Positions 35,994 through 43,467 of a DNA stretch of 64,000 nt are shown here, in pieces. Location of the stretch: NCBI GenBank assembly GCA_963724985.1, contig CAVRWV010000009.1:186001-250000 (forward strand), in the 5' to 3' direction. Within the stretch, counting starts at the first letter, position 1; every line of letters starts with the position of its first letter. Origin of the DNA: JAJPJE01 sp963724985 (GTDB taxonomy: Bacteria > Acidobacteriota > Terriglobia > Terriglobales > Acidobacteriaceae). The notes under the pieces are model-generated. The model was not told the DNA's origin and did not search any database. It saw only the letters and a list, made by a program, of their open reading frames with translations. The translations under genes were made by a program, and so were the position numbers.

Positions 35994-36428
35994 ATGACAA
36001 AGGTATGGCGTTCCGTGCTGTTGCTTGCACTTCTCCTGCTTTGCGGATGTCGCTGGCGACCCGGCCCGGTGGTGGTAAAGGTTGTAATGCCACCGCATGG
36101 ACAAGCATTTCACGCAGTGAACGAGCAAATCCCAGAATTTCTAAAAAACACTTCCTGGCTTCATCCAATTCAGATCGAAGAGATCTACCCACAGGCAGAC
36201 CAATTTGTGCAATTCGTGACGGCGAATCCGAATATAGACATCATTGTCTGCGACTCTCCCGAGCAGCTGGACGCCTTGCGTTTCATGCAGCAAGTCCCTC
36301 CGGAGGTGATGAATGCCTGTGCCGGCGCGGGCAATTGCCCGGCCTTTGTTGCACGTTCGGTTCAGGTGGACCGCATCAAGACCGTGAAGCAGGTTTTCTA
36401 CGCGGTGACCGAATCTCACAATCGCTGA
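35994..36428 (+). CDS. Putative lipoprotein of unknown function
   Basis: 144 aa. The N-terminus VWRSVLLLALLLLCGCRW carries a lipobox-like LLCGC, predicting a lipid-anchored exported protein. The mature part has two Cys (VMNACAGAGNCPAFV) and an alpha/beta look (PNIDIIVCDSPEQLDALRF) but no recognised family. It lies between the HIT gene and the DUF2393 gene on the same strand. Confidence 0.6.
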   Translation: MTKVWRSVLLLALLLLCGCRWRPGPVVVKVVMPPHGQAFHAVNEQIPEFLKNTSWLHPIQIEEIYPQADQFVQFVTANPNIDIIVCDSPEQLDALRFMQQVPPEVMNACAGAGNCPAFVARSVQVDRIKTVKQVFYAVTESHNR

Positions 36429-36494
36429 TCTCACCTGACTCGGGCAAAGCTTCTCGATTGACGCCCCTCGGTCTGCGGTTAACAATCATTCTCG

Positions 36495-37001
36495 ATGCAA
36501 GATCCGTTCTCCCAACCAGTAGAACCTGAAGGCCACGGCGAGTGGGTCCCACTGGCGATTGGCGCCGGAGTGATTCTCGTCATACTGGCCGGAGTTTTCT
36601 TCCTGAGTCGCCATCGCAATGAGAATTCCGGACCTCCGCCGGAAGCGCCGTATGCGTCGAATCTGCAAATCAACGATTTGCATATGAGCCAGGCGCAGAA
36701 CTTTGTAGGCGCGCAAGTCACCTATCTCGAAGGCAAGATCGCGAACAGCGGCAGCCGGACCGTGAACGCGATCTCAGTAGAAGCCGTGTTTCGCAACAGC
36801 CTGGGCGAAGTGGTGGGACGCGAAACTCAGCCGCTGATGATTTTGGAAGAACGCCCGGGATACAGCGATGCGGTCACACTCAAGCAACATCCACTGCAGC
36901 CGAATGAGAATCAACCGTTCCGGTTGACCTTCGAACACATCTCCGCCGACTGGAACCAGGGGCTGCCGGAGCTGCGAGTGATGAAAGTCGACTTCAAGTA
37001 A
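36495..37001 (+). CDS. DUF2393 family membrane-anchored protein
   Basis: 168 aa. A short N-terminal tail is followed by one membrane segment (WVPLAIGAGVILVILAGVFF) and a beta-rich outer domain: VTYLEGKIANSGSRTVNAIS, then VVGRETQPLMI. This resembles FxLyD-like folds and the DUF2393 family. The function is unknown. A repeat element with inverted arms follows and separates it from the convergent trmFO. Confidence 0.7.
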   Translation: MQDPFSQPVEPEGHGEWVPLAIGAGVILVILAGVFFLSRHRNENSGPPPEAPYASNLQINDLHMSQAQNFVGAQVTYLEGKIANSGSRTVNAISVEAVFRNSLGEVVGRETQPLMILEERPGYSDAVTLKQHPLQPNENQPFRLTFEHISADWNQGLPELRVMKVDFK

Positions 37002-37010
37002 AACTGCTTT

Positions 37011-37161
37011 ACCACGGAGACACAGAGGCACGGAGAAAAAGCTCAAGAATTAAGACCTAGATCAAAGATTGCTTCGGGCTGGCAGCTCACTCACGCAGAA
37101 ATTGACATCAAAATCCGAAGTCCTAACTGTTGGACTCTCTGTGCCTTTGTGTCTGTGTGGT
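37011..37161. repeat. CACGGAGA octamer inverted repeat
   Basis: The left arm ACCACGGAGACACAGAGGCA plus CGGAGA (37011-37036) is the inverse of TCTCTGTGCCTTTGTGTCTG plus TGTGGT (37137-37161). The right arm overlaps the last codons of trmFO and encodes its tail TTQTQRHRES. Confidence 0.8.
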
Positions 37162-38481
37162 GAATTGTTGTTCTAGCCATGCGTCGAACTCGTGCAACGC
37201 GCGTTCGCACTGAAGACGATGCCGCTCCTTCTTGTCGCGAATCTTTTGCTTCCATGCAGGCAGCAGGTCGAAGGTAATGTTCGCAGGCTGGAAGTCGCGA
37301 GCGTCGGCGTGCGTAATGTAGTGCATCAGCGATCCGAAAGCAGAAGCTCGCGGTGGAGATGTGGCTGAAGTTTCGCTGGCGAGAGCAGCGGCAGTCATGC
37401 CCGCAATCAAGCCGGTGGCGATGGATTCCACGTAGCCTTCCACTCCGGAAATCTGACCAGCGAACAAAACATTCGGGTGCTGCTTCATCTGCAGCGTTTC
37501 CGTAAGCAGCGCGGGAGAGTTGATGTAGGTGTTGCGGTGGATCTGCCCATAGCGCAGGAAGCGAGCGTTCTCGAGTCCGGGGATGAGCCGCAGCACTTGC
37601 GCCTGATCGCCGAACTTGAGGTGATTCTGGAATCCGACGATGTTGTAGGAATCGGCGCGCAGGTTTTCCTGGCGGAGTTGCACCACCGCATAGGGCGTCT
37701 GGCCGGTGCGAGGATCGCGCAGGCCCACTGGTTTCATCGGGCCGAAGCGCAAGGTGTCGCGGCCGCGACGGCCGATCTCTTCGATGGGCAGACAGCTTTC
37801 GAAGTAGTTCAGCTTCTCCCACTCGTGGCCGTCGACGGATTGCGCGGAGATCAGCGCGTCGTAGAAACGGTCGTATTCTTCGCGCGTGAACGGACAGTTG
37901 ATGTAGTCGGCGGTGCCCTTGTCGTAGCGCGCGGCCATGTACACGCGCGACATGTCGATCGAATCGGCTTCGACGATCGGGCTAATGGAATCGTAAAAGA
38001 AGAGGCGAGTCCCCTCTTCATTCGCACTCAACCGCTGAATCTCCACGGCGAGCGCGTCCGAAGTCAGCGGCCCGGTCGCGATGATGGTGATGTCCTCTGC
38101 TTCGTTGATGCTGGTGACTTCTTCGCGATGGATATGGACCAGCGGCTCGCGCTCGAGAGCTTCGGTGACTTTTTGGGCGAACACATCGCGATCAACTGCC
38201 AGCGCGTGACCAGCTGGAACCTGCGTGGCACGGGCGATTTCCAGGAGCAACGATCCGGCACGCCGCATCTCTTCTTTGAGAACCCAGGGCGCGGTGTTCT
38301 CCGAGTCGGACTTGAGCGAATTCGAACAAACCAGTTCGGCGAAATGCGGCGTCTGATGGGCCGGCGTGTTGCGTACGGGGCGCATCTCGTAGAGATCGAC
38401 GGAGAGGCCGCGACGCGCGCATTGCCAGGCGGCTTCTGATCCGGCAAGACCGGCGCCGATGATTTTGATCGTGTGGGACAT
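37123..38481 (-). CDS. trmFO: Methylenetetrahydrofolate--tRNA-(uracil-5)-methyltransferase TrmFO
   Basis: It makes m5U54 in the tRNA T-loop using methylene-THF and FADH2. The N-terminal FAD motif KIIGAGLAGSEAAWQCA is followed by LYEMRPVRNTPAHQT, FAELVCSNSLKSD and, later, FAGQISGVEGYVESIATGL, all diagnostic. Conserved Cys residues in CSNSLKS and in YINCPFTREEY are present. About 452 aa; ATG 38481 is preferred to GTG 38484. The final residues are encoded by a repeat arm, so the stop may have been supplied by that insertion. Confidence 0.95.
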   Translation of the reverse strand: MSHTIKIIGAGLAGSEAAWQCARRGLSVDLYEMRPVRNTPAHQTPHFAELVCSNSLKSDSENTAPWVLKEEMRRAGSLLLEIARATQVPAGHALAVDRDVFAQKVTEALEREPLVHIHREEVTSINEAEDITIIATGPLTSDALAVEIQRLSANEEGTRLFFYDSISPIVEADSIDMSRVYMAARYDKGTADYINCPFTREEYDRFYDALISAQSVDGHEWEKLNYFESCLPIEEIGRRGRDTLRFGPMKPVGLRDPRTGQTPYAVVQLRQENLRADSYNIVGFQNHLKFGDQAQVLRLIPGLENARFLRYGQIHRNTYINSPALLTETLQMKQHPNVLFAGQISGVEGYVESIATGLIAGMTAAALASETSATSPPRASAFGSLMHYITHADARDFQPANITFDLLPAWKQKIRDKKERHRLQCERALHEFDAWLEQQFTTQTQRHRESNS

Positions 38482-38537
38482 CACGTGTGGGTGCGAACAA
38501 TCTCCCCGTAGCTATTATATTTGCCGGAATGAACCAG

Positions 38538-38607
38538 CAGTCAGTAGTCAGCATTCAGTCCTGCGATGATCCGCCGTGACTGAAAGCTGATTACTGATCG
38601 CTGAATG
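38538..38607. repeat. NNNTCAG heptamer inverted array
   Basis: CAGTCAG-TAGTCAG-CATTCAG (38538-38558) is followed 21 bp later by CTGAAAG-CTGATTA-CTGATCG-CTGAATG (38580-38607). Both have a 7-bp period. TCAG and CTGA cores are complementary and in phase. It lies between the divergent trmFO and AhpD-like genes, just upstream of the latter's start. Confidence 0.8.
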
Positions 38608-38627
38608 CTTATCGCCAAGGAGACAAT

Positions 38628-39155
38628 ATGCCCAGGATTTTCTACGTCGAACCGCAAACGGCGAGCACGGAAGTGCAGCAGCTCTACGAGCATCGCCTGG
38701 GCGGCAAGCCGGGCAGTGTACACAAAATCATGGCGCATCAACCGAAGGCGCTTACGGCATTTCTTGCCTTCTACGCAACCGCGGGCCGCAGCTTGGATCG
38801 CAAGCTGTACGAACTTGTTTACATACGCGTGTCGATGCTCAACGAGTGCCACTATTGCCTGCAGCATCATCTCGCTTCGTCGAAGCGAATTGGTGTAACA
38901 CCAGAAGATTGGCAGGTGCTCAAGAGTGGCGACTTCACGCGCTTCACCGATGCCGAGCGCGACGCACTGAAATTCGCTGAGAAGCTGACGAAGACGCCGT
39001 GGGAGATCATCCCGGCTGATATCGAGACACTGAAGCGTCACTTGAGCGAGGCACAGATCGTCGATCTGGATTTGCTGGTGGGACTGGCGAACCTGACGAA
39101 CCGATTCACCGATCCGCTGGGAGCAGAGCTGGAAACCGCGGCGGAGAAAATCTGA
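38628..39155 (+). CDS. Carboxymuconolactone decarboxylase/AhpD-like protein
   Basis: 175 aa, all-helical. The redox motif ECHYCLQHH (CxxC with downstream His) is the alkylhydroperoxidase AhpD-type active site, so a peroxide-reducing or thiol-disulfide role is likely. The following SSKRIGVTPEDWQVLKSGDF and FTDAERDALKFAEKLT match peroxidase-related CMD proteins. An AAGGAG ribosome site lies just upstream of ATG 38628. It is flanked by NNNTCAG arrays on both sides. Confidence 0.9.
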   Translation: MPRIFYVEPQTASTEVQQLYEHRLGGKPGSVHKIMAHQPKALTAFLAFYATAGRSLDRKLYELVYIRVSMLNECHYCLQHHLASSKRIGVTPEDWQVLKSGDFTRFTDAERDALKFAEKLTKTPWEIIPADIETLKRHLSEAQIVDLDLLVGLANLTNRFTDPLGAELETAAEKI

Positions 39156-39162
39156 AGCAAGC

Positions 39163-39231
39163 CATCAGTACTCAGTTGTCAGCATTCAGTCGAGCGAGAT
39201 TGTGCAGGGCTGAAGCTGACTGCTGAAGACT
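39163..39231. repeat. NNNTCAG heptamer inverted array
   Basis: CATCAGT-ACTCAGT-TGTCAGC-ATTCAGT (39163-39190) is followed 17 bp later by GGCTGAA-GCTGACT-GCTGAAG-ACTG (39208-39232). Both arms have a 7-bp period and TCAG/CTGA cores. It lies between the convergent AhpD-like and DinB genes. Confidence 0.8.
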
Positions 39232-39235
39232 GCCT

Positions 39236-39733
39236 CTACGCGATCGCTCGCTCGGCATCATCCGTCAATCCCAGATCCGCCTTGCTCAAGCCGCTGAAGT
39301 GAACGAGATGATCCCCCGCGTGATGGATGTAATCGTTCAACATGAATTCCAGCGTAGCGGGCTGTGCGTCGAAGATTGCCGGGCGCTGCCAGCCGCTCGC
39401 GGAAATTCCTTCGGCCAGCATCAGCATGTGCTCGTTCAGCCGCTGCCATGTGTCGATCAGATCCGCCCAGTCGCGCTGCTGGTAGTTGTGAAGGATCACC
39501 CAGTTTGGCCCGTCGTATCCGGGCAGCGTTGGATTTTCTTCGGAGAGCACGCGGACCCAGCGATAGTGATTCACAATCGCTGAATCGAGCAGATGACCAA
39601 GCTCCTGCTTTGCTGACCACTTGTCGGGCCCGCTACCACTTGCGGCTTGTTCGTCGGAGATGGACCGCAGCGCGGGAGGCACACGATCGAGAAGTTGGCG
39701 CAGTTGTGAAATGAGCTGTTCGTGGGTAGCCAT
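39236..39733 (-). CDS. DinB-family protein
   Basis: 165 aa four-helix protein. Candidate metal ligands are His in QELGHLLDSAIVNHYRW and in HHAGDHLVHFSGL, which is the usual DinB pattern of three His. DinB-like proteins include damage-inducible proteins and thiol-dependent S-transferases; the reaction here is unknown. The start is ATG 39733. No LexA-like operator is evident upstream; a CCACGGATT repeat is there instead. Confidence 0.88.
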   Translation of the reverse strand: MATHEQLISQLRQLLDRVPPALRSISDEQAASGSGPDKWSAKQELGHLLDSAIVNHYRWVRVLSEENPTLPGYDGPNWVILHNYQQRDWADLIDTWQRLNEHMLMLAEGISASGWQRPAIFDAQPATLEFMLNDYIHHAGDHLVHFSGLSKADLGLTDDAERAIA

Positions 39734-39770
39734 GAGAAGTTCTCCTCCCTATCCCGAAAATCTAAAACTC

Positions 39771-39846
39771 ACCACGGATTCCACGGATCTTCACGGATGT
39801 TTTTGGAAATGACATCAATCCGTGAGTATCTGCGAAAATCCGTGGC
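39771..39846. repeat. CCACGGATT nonamer inverted repeat
   Basis: ACCACGGATTCCACGGATCT plus TCACGGAT (39771-39798) has a 9-bp period. The inverse arm ATCCGTGAGTATCTGCGAAA plus ATCCGTGG lies at 39819-39846. It is placed between DinB and the 3' end of selB. Confidence 0.8.
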
Positions 39847-39855
39847 TGGTTTTTC

Positions 39856-41778
39856 TTAAAGTATTTCCCTCTTGTCTCCCACTCGACGCGTCACGCGTTC
39901 GCGATCGAAATATTCCAGCAGCGGGATGGCGTACTTGCGGGTAACCCCGGTTAGGTCCTTGAAACCAGCTACGTCAATGCTAGCGGATTTGGTCTTGAAT
40001 GCAAGCAGCCGTTTGCGGAGCTCGTCGAGGGTGGAGCGGTGGAAGACGAGATCGTCGGAGACTTTGATGAGCACGCGATCGCGCAACAGGAGCGTGACGA
40101 TCTTCTGCGCGCGCGCTTTGTCGATGGGCAGCTTGGCGAGGACGTCTTTCAGATAAGGCACTTCGAGGCCGGCACTGGAGAACGCGTCTTCAATCTTCTT
40201 CTTGGCTTCGGCTTCTTCGTCTTTCATCACGACGCCGCGGCCGGGGAGGCGCGCCTGCTCGCCCGCAACTTCCAGCTTCTTTTCTTTTGTGAGCAGGTCG
40301 AGAAGTCCGGTGAAGATTTCCGGGCCAAGCCGGAGTTTTTCGCGAAGCTGCTCTTTACTGATTCCGGCGACAAGTGGATTTGCATCCTGAAACTTCTTAA
40401 GTGCGGTGAGGAGGGCTTCACTGACTTGAGTGGCGGACGCTTGCGAGATGAGAAATTCGTTGAGACGCAGAACGCGCAGCTCGGGCGCGGCTTTCGTCGA
40501 GACGAGCGCTGTCGCCGTGGAAGCTACGAGCGATGGCGGCCATCCGGTTTCGGCGAGGGCGTCGATGAGACGGAGTCCGTCAGCACCGTGGCGGGAGATG
40601 CGGGCAGCGAGGATCTGTTCGTGAGTGCCTTCGGCAAGAAGCTTGAGCGATTCGATGTTCTGGCTGGCTTGCTTGGTTCGGCGCGCCAGCGGGGCCGCGT
40701 CGATCACCAGACCGCCGCCGATGGTTACCACCGGCGAAAATTGGCGGAGGATGAAGCGATCTCCGGGCAAGAGCAGAACTGGTTCGGCAAGCCGCAGTTG
40801 CGCGAATTCTGACGCGCCCGGTTTGAGTTCCTTTGCGCCGTAGAGCACGACCTCGGCGATGGTCTCGCTAGTATAGGCGTGCAGGTGAACGCGGGCGCGA
40901 TCTTTCAACACCCGCGCGGATGGCAGCACGGAGAGTGAAACGTCCAGGCGCTTCGTTGTGTGCAGAAGGCCGGGAGGGGCCAGCGTCATGCCGCGCGCAA
41001 GATCTTCGACGTTCGCGCCCGCAAGGTTCAGGGCGGTACGTTGTCCGGCAATCGCCTGATCGGCGGGCTTCCCGTGGACTTGCACTCCGCGCACGCGCAC
41101 ACGGCGGCCAGAGGGAAAGACTTCCAGTTCTTCTTCTTTGTTGACGGTGCCTGCGATCAGCGTGCCCGTGATCACGGTGCCGAAGCCTTTCATGGTGAAA
41201 ACGCGATCGATGGGTAACCGAAAAAGCGCAGCAGAGTCTTTCGCGGAAACTTCCGCGGACGCCTTCGCGAGCTCGCGTTTCAGATCGTCAAGCCCAGTGC
41301 CTTTGAGTGCGCTGACGGCAACCATGGGCGCGTGTTCGAGAAACGATCCGCGCAGGAAGTCTTCTAGCTCCATGCGAACGACATCGAGTGTTTCGGCGTC
41401 GACCGTGTCCGCTTTTGTAATTACGGTGATCCCTCGGCGGATCGAGAGCAGCCGGCAGATATCGAAGTGCTCGACTGTCTGCGGCTTGATGCCTTCGTCG
41501 GCCGCCACCACGAGCAGGACGAGATCGATACCGCCGATGCCGGCGAGCATGTTGCGCACGAAGCGCTCGTGTCCGGGGACGTCGACGAAGCCGAGGCGCA
41601 GGTCTTCATTGTTGCCGCTGGGCGATTTCAGGTTCAGGTGCGCAAAGCCGATGTCGATGGTGATGCCGCGGCGCTTCTCTTCTTCGAGACGATCGGCATC
41701 GATGCCGGTGAGCGCTTTGACCAGCGCGGTCTTGCCGTGATCGATGTGACCGGCGGTGCCGATGATGACGGACTTCAC
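39856..41778 (-). CDS. selB: Selenocysteine-specific elongation factor SelB
   Basis: This GTPase delivers Sec-tRNA(Sec) to UGA codons with a SECIS hairpin. G motifs: GHIDHGKT (residues 10-17), DVPGHERF (66-73) and TKAD. Domains 2-3 follow (RVFTMKGFGTVITGTLIAGT), and C-terminal winged-helix repeats bind the SECIS RNA (ISKEQLREKLRLGPEIF, then LTGVTRKYAIPLLEYFDRE). 640 aa, close to E. coli SelB (614). The start is GTG 41778. It is separated from selA by 15 kb. Confidence 0.96.
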   Translation of the reverse strand: MKSVIIGTAGHIDHGKTALVKALTGIDADRLEEEKRRGITIDIGFAHLNLKSPSGNNEDLRLGFVDVPGHERFVRNMLAGIGGIDLVLLVVAADEGIKPQTVEHFDICRLLSIRRGITVITKADTVDAETLDVVRMELEDFLRGSFLEHAPMVAVSALKGTGLDDLKRELAKASAEVSAKDSAALFRLPIDRVFTMKGFGTVITGTLIAGTVNKEEELEVFPSGRRVRVRGVQVHGKPADQAIAGQRTALNLAGANVEDLARGMTLAPPGLLHTTKRLDVSLSVLPSARVLKDRARVHLHAYTSETIAEVVLYGAKELKPGASEFAQLRLAEPVLLLPGDRFILRQFSPVVTIGGGLVIDAAPLARRTKQASQNIESLKLLAEGTHEQILAARISRHGADGLRLIDALAETGWPPSLVASTATALVSTKAAPELRVLRLNEFLISQASATQVSEALLTALKKFQDANPLVAGISKEQLREKLRLGPEIFTGLLDLLTKEKKLEVAGEQARLPGRGVVMKDEEAEAKKKIEDAFSSAGLEVPYLKDVLAKLPIDKARAQKIVTLLLRDRVLIKVSDDLVFHRSTLDELRKRLLAFKTKSASIDVAGFKDLTGVTRKYAIPLLEYFDRERVTRRVGDKREIL

Positions 41779-41840
41779 GGGTTCGATGATAACTGAGGTT
41801 TCGGTGGTCTCGGCAGTGGCCAGTGTTTCCGGGCGTGGTT

Positions 41841-42017
41841 GGGTAGCTGGTAGCTAGTAGCTGTTGGCTATCGGCTATCGGCTATCGGCTATCGGCTATC
41901 GGCTATCGGCTATCGGCTATCGGCTATCGGCTATCGGCTAGCAAATGCTTGAGCATCTGGCTACGAGTTGTCTCGCGGTTTCTGACTGATTGCTGGCTAC
42001 TGACTACCAGCTACCCC
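41841..42017. repeat. Heptamer microsatellite (CGGCTAT x9) with inverted flanking arm
   Basis: Fourteen 7-bp units run in phase from 41844 to 41941: TAGCTGG, TAGCTAG, TAGCTGT, TGGCTAT, nine perfect CGGCTAT, and CGGCTAG. About 50 bp later, GGCTACT-GACTACC-AGCTACC (41995-42015) is the inverse of the array start; GGGTAGCTGGTAG (41841-41853) and CTACCAGCTACCC (42004-42016) are perfect 13-bp complements. It lies between selB and a damaged small gene. Confidence 0.9.
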
Positions 42018-42048
42018 AAACCGCCACTGTTTGCAGTACCATGACAAC

Positions 42049-42504
42049 GTGCCCGCAGAACTCGTCATCATTGCGAACTTTCGCGACTTGCCGCCGGCGA
42101 TGTTGCGAAGAGCAAGCTGGAATCGGCTGGGATCGAGTGCTTTCTGGTCAATGAAAATATGGTGCGCATGGACTGGTTCTGGTCGAATGCTGATCGGCGG
42201 GGTAAAGCTGCGCGTTGCAAAATCGATGCGGAAGAAGCCATTCATCTTCTGGAAGAGGAGATACCTGCCGGAACTTATCGACAGCGATACCGGCGAAGTT
42301 TACGAGCAGCCTGCCTGTCCGCGTTGCAGTTCACTCGATATCAGCTTCGGACCGCCCGATAAAGGCGTCCAACTGGCGGCACTTGTACATTGCGGGGATC
42401 CCATTCCCGCCGGGCGCGATCGCTGGAAGTGCAATCAGTGTGGCGCGGAATGGGAAGTTCTTGCCGACGTGAAACCCATGCCGCCCGAATCCTCCACTTC
42501 GTAG
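42049..42504 (+). pseudogene. DUF2007-like protein with C-terminal zinc-ribbon-like end, multiply frameshifted
   Basis: One open frame spans the whole region, but family-like segments lie in alternating frames: PAELVIIANFRDLPPA, then DVAKSKLESAGIECFLVNEN, then IGGVKLRVAKS, then DAEEAIHLLEEEIP, then AELIDSDTGEVYEQPACPRC. Four indels (about 42098 minus one, 42191 plus one, 42220 minus one, 42270 plus one) restore a DUF2007 (putative signal-transducing) domain. A Cys-rich end follows with CPRCSS and CNQCGAEWEV. The indels cancel, so the frame re-opens. Decayed gene or local sequence error. Confidence 0.6.
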
Positions 42505-42571
42505 CATCCATCTCCGGACAACGTCGCGTCGTCTCACTAATTGGCACAGCCGTGCCAAGGGAGAACCAGGT

Positions 42572-43183
42572 ATGCCAGAGAAGGAAACGCTCGAACGAGC
42601 CGAGGAAGATAAGCGCGAAGGGAAAGCGCCGTCCACACAGGCGGGCGAATTCGTGAAGGAGGAGATGGATCACATCCGCGAGGGCAAGCACGGAGCCGCA
42701 AGCACGAAGCAGGCGATTGCGATTGGATTGTCGAAGGCGCGGCGGTCGGGAGTCGATCTGCCTCCGCCGAAGAAGGGCCGAACTTCGGAGAAGACGCGCA
42801 AATCGGCGGAGAGCGCATATCGCAAGGGACAAAGCAGCGCGCGCAAGAAGAAGCCGTCGCGCAAACGTTCACGAGCGACGGAAAACGCTCTGAAGCGGCA
42901 GCCGCGGAAGGCGGCGTCGAAGAAGGCGCTCTCACGGCAGGCGAAACAGGCGGCCAATCGTCGTGGAAGCGCCGGCGCGCAAGAAGGCTGCACAAAAAGC
43001 AGTGCGCACGAAAGGTGCGGCGGGACGGAAACAGGCGGCGAAGAAAGCGGCAGCAACGCGGATGAAGCGGGCGGCGTAGGGACTGTTTGTGGAATCCCAC
43101 CTCTGCCAACAGAAGGCAGAGATGGGGCACCCGAGAATTGTGGTGATTCTCACAAAACTGAACGTTGTGGAATCCCACCCTAG
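42572..43183 (+). CDS. Lys/Arg/Ala-rich DUF6496-like protein, frameshifted
   Basis: The N-terminal part has VKEEMDHIREGKHGAASTKQ then AIAIGLSKARRSGVDLPPP, typical of DUF6496-like proteins. A basic Ala/Lys-rich, histone-H1-like region follows. As read, the frame leaves this composition near 42960 and runs into the hairpin repeat at 43089. Skipping one base near 42955 gives VEAPARKKAAQKAVRTKGAA, ending ATRMKRAA at TAG 43077-43079, which keeps the composition. The true end is therefore probably 43079. DNA binding is a guess from composition. Confidence 0.65.
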   Translation: MPEKETLERAEEDKREGKAPSTQAGEFVKEEMDHIREGKHGAASTKQAIAIGLSKARRSGVDLPPPKKGRTSEKTRKSAESAYRKGQSSARKKKPSRKRSRATENALKRQPRKAASKKALSRQAKQAANRRGSAGAQEGCTKSSAHERCGGTETGGEESGSNADEAGGVGTVCGIPPLPTEGRDGAPENCGDSHKTERCGIPP

Positions 43184-43212
43184 CCAACAGAGGGCTAGGA
43201 TGGGGCACCCGA
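43089..43212. repeat. Two tandem hairpin repeats (GGAATCCCAC...GGGGCACCC)
   Basis: Two copies, at about 43089-43145 and 43168-43223, each read TGGAATCCCACC, a short stem with loop (CTCTGCC AACAGAA GGCAGAG, then CCTAGCC AACAGAG GGCTAGG), ATGGGGCACCC and GAGAATTGTGGTG. The stems are compensated: different sequence but still paired, which suggests selection on structure. A single copy in the other orientation lies at 2165. Confidence 0.8.
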
Positions 43213-43256
43213 GAATTGTGGTGGTCCTGAACGATCCATCTCTCCACAAAAGCAAA

Positions 43257-43280
43257 ACGGCTCGCTGGTTGGCGAGCCGT
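43257..43280 (-). terminator. Hairpin with minus-strand T tract upstream of purL
   Basis: The stem ACGGCTCGC / GCGAGCCGT (43257-43265 and 43272-43280) is followed on the minus strand by TTTTGCTTTT. It looks like an intrinsic terminator for leftward transcription, but no leftward gene ends here; it could guard purL or be part of a repeat. Confidence 0.4.
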
Positions 43281-43467
43281 GCTAAAGGGTCCCGGCAATC
43301 GAATAAGGACGTCAGGACGTACTTTCAACCTGATCTGATGCTGAATTTCGCGTGAAGGTTTCGCACCTCAACCGGTCTCGATCATGAGACAATAAGCTGT
43401 AGCGTCGATCCCTTCAAACTCCTCCTTTTCAGCACAAGGGATACGACTTTCTACACAAAAGTAAACA

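Noticed and set aside
23412..39855. selC (tRNA-Sec) near selA or selB
   Set aside because: No 90-100 nt tRNA-like sequence with a TCA anticodon was found by eye in the gaps.
41866..41940. CRISPR-like regularly repeated sequence
   Set aside because: The unit is 7 bp with no spacers and no cas genes; it is a microsatellite.
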